This document shows, one piece after another, positions 11,800 through 23,700 of a stretch of 64,000 bases of DNA. Positions within the stretch are counted from its first letter, which is position 1; each line of letters starts with the position of its first letter. The translations under genes were made by a program, and so were the position numbers. Origin of the DNA: Spirometra erinaceieuropaei (Eukaryota > Platyhelminthes > Cestoda > Diphyllobothriidea > Diphyllobothriidae); the NCBI GenBank assembly GCA_902702965.1, contig CACRXP010000011.1, positions 1,740,987 through 1,804,986 of the forward strand, in the 5' to 3' direction. The notes under the pieces were generated by a model. It was not told the DNA's origin. It was given only the letters and a program-made list of their open reading frames with translations, and did no database searches.

Positions 11800-14700
11800 G
11801 TAGGTCCTCGCATAGTGCTCTGTTTGACCTCCTTGCATTTTCCTGTTAACATATTTTCCGAAATATGCACCTCTCCGAAAATTGTTACCTACAAGGGGAG
11901 GAGACGACTGGATGGATGCTTCTGGCTTATGTACGGCCATCAGCTAGTCACGGCCAATCCCAGATGCAAACGCACTCGAAGTTTGAATCCTAGTCTGGTG
12001 GGTCATTTAGCATCTAAATTAAGAGCTCTTACACCGACGTAACTGCCCCACACCCGTCAGTTAAAATGGGGATTCGTAGGAGTTTTGAATAATTTATTTT
12101 GACCATCTGCGAAGAATTCGGCCACCTCGTTGGAATTCGAAACCACGACAGCATGGGCATGGCTTGAGTACAGCCAACGCTTTCTGCATCTGATTTGGCG
12201 GATTCCATACGTTGCAGTAGGCTGGGTCGGCAACCTGACCCAAGTGTGATCAACCTCTAGTCTCCCAGTGGGGCCACGGGTCTCAGGTGGCTAGAGCGTT
12301 CACGGTACTCAGGCCTTCCTCTTACCGTCGTGGATTTGAATCCCACCGTCCCACAGTCCAATCAAAATAAGATGAAGGTTGTTTGAATTCACGTTGGGCT
12401 GTTCCTGACCTCTCGACCCTGATTGGAACAAGGAAATTAACGCTTTTGTCTTGTGTTTCCGGATCTGGGATTCATGCAAGCGGACATGTAGCAACCCAAA
12501 ATCAAGAGTCCTGATGAGTTTCCGGTGCATTAAGGAAATGAATATAATCATTCCTGACTTGATTGACATCAGCAGTCAGCCGTGAATTAGGGGGTTTACC
12601 CCTGCCGCCCTGTAGGAGATTTGTAATTCCTCTTACTGCATTTGAGTATTTATGTAGTGGGCTCCAATATTCAAATTGCCTGTTCGTGGATTAGTACTAA
12701 CTTAAATTTGAATTTTGTTGGTTTTGTCTGGAGGTGCTTTTATGCAGGAAATTTAGAGCGTATCAACAAATGAAGCGCGCCGAGCAGTAAGAAACACCCC
12801 TATGATTCTTAATCTCTTCTGATTTATTACGATTGCGTTTGATCCGCCAGACGAGCACCAGTGACTCATAATCACTTCACTTGCAATTATCCCAATTATT
12901 GCTGCAATTCTGGCGGTAGCCATCTATGCCGAGAGGAGGACTGATAGAATTTTAAATCAAATCAGGCGCACTCCCAGATGTCGTCGGTTTTGTGTGTTTC
13001 GCACATCGTCGGAAAGACGATATGCGTCACCTAGTGCGCAATCAGAAAGCACAGACGACGACTGATTTTCCTTCGAACATGACTGCCATTACTATCACCG
13101 ACAAGCAGTACTGACGTCCAGATAGTCTTGCAGTCCATCAGCCCTGCTCTATCATCCCAAACCTATTCTGTTCAAATGACAGAACAAAATCAAGTTAGGA
13201 ATAACTGTGCTGACAGAGACAAGGAGGGTAAGGGTCTAGTGAACGCCCCCAAGTATCTACGGCGTACAAAGGATGCCTACTATGCGTTTTCAAGTAGGTA
13301 GTGTTTATGCGATACTCTCCTAAACATGGTCGTTCATCGTAGACTCTTGTACATTCGACTTCCCGTTGCATAACCTTCCGTGAACTTAGCTCAGAGAGTT
13401 GATAAACGGCCGCTATACCGTTGTCGGGGGGGGGGGGGGNNNNNNNNNNNNNNNNNNNNNNNNNNNNNNNNNNNNNNNNNNNNNNNNNNNNNNNNNNNNN
13501 NNNNNNNNNNNNNNNNNNNNNNNNNNNNNNNNNNNNNNNNNNNNNNNNNNNNNNNNNNNNNNNNNNNNNNNNNNNNNNNNNNNNNNNNNNNNNNCGGGCA
13601 TATTAGCCGACGTCAGCCGGCCATGCACAACTGCAAGTTTTTCAAGACTTGGGGAATTGGACACTGGATCATTGACTTTTGAGCGTTTAGGTCCAGCGGT
13701 CTACTAATGAACCGCCGGACTATTGTATTGTTGGCCCCTACGATAAGAGTACAGCATTCATTCTCTTACTCTTTTGGTAGAAAATTACGTCTCTTTCAAA
13801 TTTTATGCTTGAATGAAGGGCATAATTCGGTTTTAAGAGCTTATCCACGACTTGCGTAATTTTGAACCCGACCTGCCGTTACACTTGTACTCAGGGTTTC
13901 CAAACTACAAGTTGTATACTGTTCGTGTACGGAAAATCATGCATTTCAATACGGTATCAGAAGGAGATCATATGGGGGTTCATAAAATTTAACAGTGGAT
14001 TTTAGCCATGATGTAAACTTTACAAGCAACATTAGCAAAGGCAGAGGCACGATGTTTTATGGACGGACATTTCACGGTCTTAAGAAATCTTGTCATTATA
14101 ACTTTTTTTAAAACCGAATTTTACTTTTCCTTCAAGTATAGAGTCTGCAGAAGGCGTAATTTTCCACCAAATGAATAAAAGAATAAATATTTATATGCAT
14201 GTTCTCCATTAGCTATTTTTGAATTTATAAGGGCATCGAAAATCAATGAGAAAAATTCATGCTAATTATGTAGTCATTTTTACGGAGTGTAGTTTTTGCA
14301 GGCAGCCCGGAAGAATTTTGTTTAAATGCCGGCACACTGAGATAATCGAATTATCTTGGGATTATGCTGCATGTTAATCAGCCCACCCTAAATCCTTTTA
14401 ACCTGAGTTCCTTTTTATACAGGCTAAACTGGCCCGAGTCGGCGCAATTCGTGCTGAAGTCTGTCGCCTCCGCGCCCAATGGCCCGTCAGTCTGTCAGCC
14501 TCCGGAAACCTCCCGCAGACGACCACGGAGAACATGGAGGAGACGCTAGTCCTCACTCAGCTTGCTGATCGTATCCTTCTCCTTGCCCACAATCTTGACG
14601 CTGGCGTCTCAGCTGTCGAGCAGTCAAGCAGCAGGGGAGTGCATGATGAACAGCCGGACGTCTCACGCGGATTGGTCATCGTGCGCGCTGATCAGTTGCG

Positions 14701-17700
14701 AGAGGGATGCTCCGCCCGTCACTCCTGGTTCACCCTCAATCTACGCTTGTGTCGTCTACTTCAAACGCCGTTTTGGCAAAAAGGCGACTGGCAGTCAGGA
14801 GGACTAGGGGGTTTGTGCTATCCCTCTCTCAGTCCCCTGAGACCCATTGTATCTGGCCTGCGCAGTGGGAGTCGTTTAGCCATAAAACTTCGCATTCTCG
14901 AGCTTCAGGTACGCCATCTGACCTGACCCCCTTTGTGTCGAATGTCTTAATTTCTCTTCCAAATTCGAAGGTTTTCTAGGTTAGACCGCAGTTGGTAGCC
15001 AGGAATGGGGAGGCGGACAGCCAGGTACCTGTCGTATGGGAATGTTGGGAAAGGGGGTTATTTGGGTGGGATACGTGGAAGGGCTGGTAGAGGAAAGCTG
15101 CAGTTTCTGGGTAAAAGTAAAGTTACAAGGGAAAGTGCTAGAAAGTTTTAAGTAGGTGGAATAGTGGGAGAAATTAAAACCCTACGCTTAACCCTAAAAT
15201 CCAACCCTGACCGCAACCGTAAAGCCTTAACCTAAGACTCGAAATCTAAACGTAATCAAAATTCTAAAACCAAACACTAACCGAAAACCTAGTCAGAATT
15301 CTATCCCTAAACTTGAGCCTAACCTTAACCCTGACCCTATCCTTGAGTCTAACCCTAACCCTAAACTTGAGCCTAACCCTACCCCTAACTTTAACCCTTA
15401 ACTCTAACACTGAAACCTGACCCTAAAACGCAACCCCTAATCCTAGAACTTAACCTATGCCCAACCCTAACCCTCACTGAACCCAACGGCCTGACCGAAA
15501 CGGGCGACCTGCCTAACTCAGTAAGAGCACACCTAATGGTATCAAGTTCCCTAGACAAGGTAAGCACACCTACTGATAACAACTACGTACGTCGACAGTA
15601 TGTGACCATCTGCGTATGCATTAGGTCCCCTCAACCCCCAGACAAGGCGGAAACGTCATCCCGTTCTCGCAGTTAGGATAGGCTGGTGCTGGCCACCTTC
15701 ATGCGACAACTCATTCGACATGACGCAAACCCTTTAGTGCAGCGGTGGGCACGCTGTTCGTGAGCACGGGCCTCGGGCTTCGAATGTGCGGTCGGAGCTT
15801 AGAGTAGCACTGACTGAGGACGACAAATACAGTGGGTGACCGAGCTCACTAAATGTTGGCCAAAATTCTGGAATGCGTTTTTGATTAGGAAGGGGTTGCT
15901 ATATTGATTATTCCGCGGCATAATCCTATGGTATTTCGGACTCGGCAGGATGTCGGCTTTTAAGTGCACTTTTTTCAATCTCCTGTAGAAACCGTACTCG
16001 GTAAAAAAAGTAACTACCTAAGTGGCATGCATTTTTCCCATGGATTTTCGACGGTCTTATAAATTCAAGTATATTTTATGAAGAAAATGAACAAAAATAT
16101 TCTTTCTTTCACTCGTTTTACAGAAAATCACGTCATCTTCATATTTTATACTCGAAGAAGGAGTATAATTAGCTTTTAGGAAAGTTTTCTAATTCCCGAA
16201 TAATTTGGACCCTGATCAGCCGTTGCATTAGCACCTAGTGATTCCAGCCTACATCTGCCTATTCTATTCATATTTAACGGTTACTGACCAGCCTGTCAAT
16301 ATGTAACCTTATTGAAGCTTTTATGCCCGTGAAGTCCCCACCAACGACATCAATCTAAATGATCTTTGCTCTTATCAACCGCGTCCTATGCAATATAGAA
16401 ACGGAAAGTTACATCGAGCTTTGTGCAAAAAAGATCTTGATACACCTGGCTGGACATTGCCAATCTAGCCAGTAAGTAAAACTACACAACTAAAGTACTG
16501 TATGCAGCTGAAATATACTTAATCATGAACAGTGCGCACTATCCAGCGCAACTGTTATATATCCAACTGGATTTTAATGGGGCGCTTATTTCGGTTTACA
16601 CATATTTCCTGCAACCTCCTGCATGATCTCTGCAATATACGCCAACCTAGATGCATAGTCATTTTTCTTAATTCGTACTCAGACCGAAAGTCTTCTCAGG
16701 CAAGAGTTGAGGCGTGGGGCTGGCAGACGATAATCGGTAAGTCAGAAACGTCTCAGCTTCTTCTGACTCCGCGTATAGTACTCCCCTATTATTCCTGTGA
16801 AGATGCTATACCTGACCTGCATAACAAAATGGGATGTTTGTATGCAGTTTGTTTTTTTTAATTCAACCGTTCCCGCCAATTTGTAGTCGGATGTCACTTA
16901 GATTGAGGTAGTGGTTGGCACTTTGAGGGGGGAGGCATCAGATGTGGTTATGTAGCCCCACCCGAGGTTTACAAACGCCAGCCGCCTGTAATACGGAACC
17001 GGTGATAATAGGGGTTTTTACAGGTGGAGCCGGGGAACGCATAGGCGACCAGGCCAAGTGATTGTATGCAAAAGAAAAGCTATTGGGAATGCGCGGTTGT
17101 ATTTTGTATGATTGAGAAATAGTTGCGCTAACCCCTAACTATAACTCCTAATCCTAAACCCTAACCGCTAACAATAACCGTCGACCATAACCCCTAACCC
17201 TAACCTTTAACCCCAACCACAGCAGTATTGTGTCCATCAGGTGGGGCTACCAAACCACATCTTACCCAATTTATTTTATTTTGGTAAGTAAAACTAAAGT
17301 TGCGCTGCTTAAGGAGGCTCATTTGGCACTTGCGCTTTCATTTGCCTTAACGTCTTCTTGTTTCGCCCTCAGGAATATCTCGAGGCCCTCTGCACGGGCG
17401 AGGGCACTTACTCCCAACTGGCCACTGCTGCGGAAGCCGCCTTCAAAACGCTGAATGTCGCGGGACGCAGTGACATGGAGAAACGTCTTCATGGTATGGA
17501 AAAGCGAACTGTGATGCTTTTTTTTCAATCATTGAGCTATGCTGCAGGACTGGTGTAGAGTAAAAATCGGTGTCTCCTGGAGGTCCTATTGCAGATGGTC
17601 AGGCCTAAACAGGGGGGGGGGGAGGTTATGCCACGCGGCATCACAGTCGGCCTAACTTCCAGTCGGCTGGACTCGAGCCGACCTCTGGTCTACAGTGACG

Positions 17701-20700
17701 GAAGTATGTGAAAGAATGTCGGACCCGCCCCGCGCTTTTAGTCTACCGCGACGCCTTAAATGGTGTAGTTGGGACGTTTGGCGAATTACAGACTAAGTGG
17801 GGCGAGGTTGCAGTCGTTCTTTCCTACTATAACATTTCTGAAAATTGTCACCCACGCAAGATACGCGTCACTGGTAGGGGGCGTTCACCGTTCGTTCTTA
17901 GGGAACTCACTCGTTCCATTGTGCCTTACGGGCTCTCTCTCGAGCCCAACCAGCAGCCGCGCAGCGGCACATGATATAGGCAGAATGGTATTACCGACAA
18001 AGACAAGGGAGACTGAAGTGGCCATTTCTGGCTTATTAGCCGTCGTCAGCCACTCATCCCCAACCCGGAAGTGTGAAACACCCGAGGCTCGAACTCGCAA
18101 CCTGTTAGTTAGAAGTCCACGTCTCTAACCACTGGGCCACGAGCCCGTTGCCCTGTCGCGTCACTTATGAGGTCTGGCTGGCGGGCATGTTGGGGTCAGC
18201 GTGTGTGGAGCGTGCGTAGGCGGGGGGTTTGTCGGGTTAGCTATTGTCGCCGCGTCCGTTTTCGACTTCTCGACATTAACTCGTCTCTTAAACACGTCAG
18301 GTGTTGGAGGGGGGGGGGAGAGACAGTTGGATAGATTCGACAAAAGTAGCCCCTAATTTTGACAAATTCACGCTCACTGATAACGGCCACCAGCAGCGAC
18401 GGACGGGCTACCGGCGTATAGATAGCACAGCTCTAGATCAGGGATAAACCAACAGAGGCAGGATAGACAGACAGGCAGATGAGATGTTGGGTTTTTAGTA
18501 TTTTCCCCAATATCAGCAACAGGCAAACCGTAAATTCGGTGCTCCTCCGTCTACCAATTTCTCCTTAGCTGGGTGGACCTGACATTCGTGTTCACGGGAA
18601 TGAAGGGACACTGACTTGATTGACGCTTTAAAGCAATTTAGTCCCGTAGATTAGTGACATGGGTCATGAGCATGCGACCGATCTAGTCTCATCTGAGGCG
18701 CCAATCAGATCGATGTGCGTCTGTTCCTGTTTGAGAACCAAAACATTTAATTCCATCCTGTCTATGTTCAGTCGCCATACCGCTTTTAAAGAGTACTCAA
18801 GTAATTGTTTGTCACTCTGAAAAGGACTTGTACACAAGAGTGTTTGATCAGTCTGAAGTATGATATAATGTCCTTTTGTGGGAATGACGCTCACAGATCA
18901 AGTTACCGAACATGTTCGTCCCGTTACGCCTTGGGGCTCAATCCAGAGCGCTTAAAAGCAGTCGCATAACAACCACTACTCACGCAAGAGCGAGTAACCG
19001 CAAAGGCAGGGGAGACCGGGCTGGCTGTTTCTAGCTTATTAGTCGTCGACAGCAAACTCCGCCTAGTCACTACCAATATCAAAAGAATCTTGGCTCGAAT
19101 CTCAGGCCCCGTAATCGAAGGGACTGAGTATGACTGGCTGACAACGATAAAGAAGCCGGAAATCGCCATCGCGGTTCCCTTGTTTTTGTCGGTGGCGCTA
19201 TGTGGTTGCCTGCGAGGGCTTAAGCTCGAGCCCAGCAGGGTGAACATGCCCCGTAACCTGCCCCAGCCGCAACCACAGGGCAACGAACTCATGACTCGCC
19301 AATAGAAAAGCGAAGAGACGAGACCCAGGAAGCAGTCGGGAAGACGTAGACACGGTCACTGGAACAAGAGCTTTATTCGCCTGATGTTTCGACTCCTGCT
19401 CTAACCCATCGCATCAGATACAACAGCAGATACGGGTGGTTCATGCACAAGGGGCTGCAGTATTTATAGAATGCGGTCGCCGTGCTACCATATACATGTA
19501 AAAATTCACGGCTCCCCCTTCATCGAGGATTTTTACACTTGGTGCAATGAATGTTCGATGGCTGATATTCGCGACGTCAATCGCTGCATTTTCATCACAG
19601 GTATTGGTTGTTGCCGTGATGATTGCTCGATCATATGCCCCACTGACGCAAGCGTTGGGAATAGTGTTCGCTTATGCGCTCCCCGCGTGACTCATTACTC
19701 CGTCTAGGCGAAGTCTCAGCACCATGCATAGACTGGAAGCCAGTGAACCAGGACATAAGCAGCTCGCCGCTCACGCGGTTGTCACCCCTAGCGAGAATTT
19801 CGGCCTCGTTGAATTTGAATGTGTGTCCGGATCTCGTTGAATGAGCCACAACTTTGGAGCTGGCGTGATTTCTCCGTACTGCTGCATCGTGTTCGGCCAT
19901 TCGCGTCCGGAACAGTCTTTCGGTTTCTCCGACGTAGTATCCATGACTCATTTGTGGAGCACTGAACTTTTAAACGCCCAATGACCAAATAACCTGGGTT
20001 CGACTTCCCAGTTATCCAAACCGGGGTTCAGCTGTGGCTGACTGGCGACGGCTAATAAGCCAGAAACGGACATCCCAATCTCTCTTGTCTCTGCCGGTAC
20101 GCTTTCCTGTAGGGTATAATATTGATACCATAGGGCTTGATCTCTGTTCAACTTCTCTCATTTATTTTTCCCGATTAGACCTGAAGACCGAACTAGATCA
20201 CCTTAGAACCCGTGCCGAGTGCGAGCTGAATCTCTGGACTCGAGTCGCGTCACAACGCGAAAATGATCTGGAGTCTCTTCAAAGAAGCGCAGTTCTCCTG
20301 AAGACGATCAGCACAGAGGTGCTTGATGAGGCAAGTCACGCCTTCTTTTTTGCTCATCGAAATCTTCCTAGAGCCTGGTGCCGTTTTCAGTCTTTCTGAG
20401 TTCGAAGGGTTAATCGTGTTGCAACATTAACGCACTGGTCTGAAGAGGGGGGCGGGGAATATTCATGCGTGGCGCTAGAAATGATTGCGGTTGTTGTCGA
20501 GAAACGACAGCGTAGACTACCCAGTTCTCCTATGCACTTCAGAAGCGTGATTTGATATCTATTCGTTCACTTCCTTTCGAAATGTAGACTATTGGGTTAA
20601 GTTCTCTTGGTATAGTTCATGGAATTTGATGGGAGTCTGTGAGGATATTGACACAGACAGACAATGTCATTCGGTCCTCTGACCTCGTTTTACCTCTGGT

Positions 20701-23700
20701 TGCATACCTGTCTTCTGAATGACAAACCACTGTCATCCCTAGCGTAGGCATTCTCAGGTTCATATCCGGAAATGGTCACTTGCTACCCCTTTCGAGTGCC
20801 AACAAAAAATTCGGGGGTCATTTCTGTCAGCAGCATCTTTTTCTACAAAAACATTCCTTGCTCCCTAGTCCTTTCCAGGTTGGAACCTCTTAAGCTGTTT
20901 AAATTTGCTTCAAAACATTCTTTAGCGGTACCTACATCAAATGAGAAATGGCATTTTGGTCTGGTTTCGGCGCTGGTTTTCTATTCCTAGCCAACTTTAT
21001 AACTGCACCATACGTGACATTAAATTGGCGGCTGGAGGCTTGTAATTTGGGTGGATCTGGATTTCGGCGTCGATTCGTTGACTATTGTTCTGATGCCTCT
21101 GCACACTTTTACCAGATATTTTTCTTTTAAACTAACGTCGTATGATAAACTGAAGTAAGTTTATACAGTCAGTAAATAATCTCATGAAATTATAACCGAA
21201 ATTTTATCTTTGGGTTTTCTATTAGGAGGGATTGCATAATGTAAATTATTGTGCAGCGTGATGCCATGTCACAGCAGGATGCCGACTTTTAAACGCACTC
21301 CTTCTTAGCAGCCGTACTCGGTAAAAAATGATAAATTAAACTGACTATTCCACTGCATTAGAAGTACGGTCTCGGTTAGAAATGGGTAACATAAGCGGGC
21401 TTGTAACATTGATTGTCATGCAACATAATCCTGAGAGGCTTCAGTCACGCCAGCCTGTTCACTTTTACAGTAGGTGGGCTAACTCATGAAATGTCAACCG
21501 AAATGCCGAAATGCGTTTTTGTTTTAAAAAGATTAATTAAGTGGGGTTGTAAAACTAATCAGTCTGCGGTGTAATTCTATAATAATTCAGTTACCTCAGG
21601 ATGTCGGCTTTCGAATGAACTTCCTTCCGGCTGCATGCAAAAATTGCACTCTATAAAAATGGCTACTTAAAGAGCATGAATTTTTCTCTTTGATTTTCAA
21701 TGCCACTATCAATTCAAATTATATCTTCTGGAAAACATACATAAAAATATTCATTTTCCGCTCATTCGGTAAAAAATCACGTCTTCGGTTTCCAAAAATT
21801 TTTCAATCCCTGAATAATTTTGAACCCGCTCTACGTCTTGCTTACATTCAGGGTTTCCAAACTACAAGCTATGTATTTTCCGCGTACGGAAAACCACATA
21901 TTTCTCAACGGTATTAAGAGGAGACCATACGGGGATCATAAAATTTAGCATTGGATTTGATCCATATTGTTAACTTTACAAGCCACATTATTAAATGCAG
22001 AGACATGACCTTTTATGAACGGCCATTTCACGGTATTAAAAAGTCTCATAATGAGAAACTTTTTAAAACTGAATTATTTCCCTCCTTCGAGTATAGAATT
22101 GAAAGATGTAATTTTCAACCGTATGAGCGGAAAATAAATATTTTTATGTATGTTTTCCATGAAATATAATTGGACTTTTAGGGCATCGAAAATCCATGAG
22201 AAAACTGCATGTTACGTTAGTAGTCGTTTTTTACAGAGTGTTGTTTTTGCATGCAGCCGGAAGGAAGTTCTTTCGAAAGCCGGCATCCTGACGTAACAGA
22301 ATTATTATAGAATTATTCTGCAGGCTAATTAGTTTTACAACCCAACTTGATTAATCTTTTCGTGGCGAAAACGCATTTCAGAATTGCGGTTGACATGAGT
22401 TAGCCCACCTACTATATGTGACCCCTTAACAAGGACACGGAAACAACGGTTGGTAGACAATGACTACTTGTATGGTATTTATTTTTTCATGGGTTTTCGT
22501 TTCCCTTATACATTCCAATGTATTTCCATAAAACATTTCCGACATATCCTTTTCTTTATTCACTTGGTAGTAAAACAAGCATTATTTAAATTTTATGCTT
22601 AAAGGAAGAGTATATTTAAGTTTTAAAAAGTTTGTGATCATGAAATTTTTCAAGACCGTGAATCGTTCATTCAAATTACGTCGTATCTATCCGTTTACCA
22701 ATGCTTCCTTTGAAGCATGCAACAAAGTCTACATTTACCGCAAACTTTTGTGAACTCTCTATAGTATCTTCCTAATGGCGTGGAGAAATGCATGATTTCC
22801 CTTGCTTATAAAGTACATAGCGACAGCGGATCGGACCCAAAACTACTTTATAATTAGAAAACTTCTTTAGGACTTATTTATACCATTTCTCTGAGTGTAA
22901 AATTTGAAGAATACTTGATTTGCTACCAAATGAGCACAAGAAAGGGTATTTTCGTGAATGCTTTCTATAAAATGTATGAGTTCCTGAGGACACGGAAAAT
23001 TGGTGGAAAAAATGCATACTACACAAGTACTGGTTTTGCAGTACGCTCAGAAGTCAGCATCCTGGCATGTTTGAAGCACGGTATTCACAACTCCGCTTTA
23101 TTAATCCTTCTTAGTAAAAAATTCAATTCAGAATTTCGGTCGGATCTTACTTCATAGCCGTACCTACAGAAGAGAAGCCTCAGCCTAACCCCCAACTCTG
23201 ACCCCTGACCCCAACCTCCAACCCCCACCCCCCTAACCCTAACCGCTAACAGTTACGGCTACGAAATAAGATCTTGCCAGAATTTCGGTTAATAATCCAT
23301 AAGATCAGTCACTGACCGTACGAACTTACACAAATTGATCGAATTGTTAAACACATTTTTCTCGTATAGAACTTAATCTCCCTCCCCCTCCTCCCCCCCC
23401 TTAAGGAAGAATGGCGCCACGAAATTGTAGTAATCAGTTTGGTTCTTTAGAGGGAGACAAGTTACTAACCCAGATCTGGGAGCTTCGTCCCGGGGGTAAA
23501 ATTGCACAGAAGCGTCAGAGCAACGGTTTCTGTGGCGCCAGATGTTTGCCTGGTCCCTGAACCACCCTCACCCCCTCCATCGTCTCCTGCTCCATTTCCC
23601 ACAGAATGGTCTCCAACACCCGGATGTAGTTGATCGCCTGACGCAGAATCTCCTGTTTGCTCATTCGCCGTTCGGGCGGATGACTGGGCACCAGAGCACG

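Noticed and set aside
11626..11940. Minus-strand gene over exon 1
   Set aside because: Shadow frame of exon 1.
13380..13707. Open frames through the N run
   Set aside because: They cross an assembly gap and have no real sequence.
15180..15490. CCCTAA-like tract as a chromosome end
   Set aside because: The repeats are degenerate, short and bounded by element ends, and genes continue on both sides. They are interstitial.
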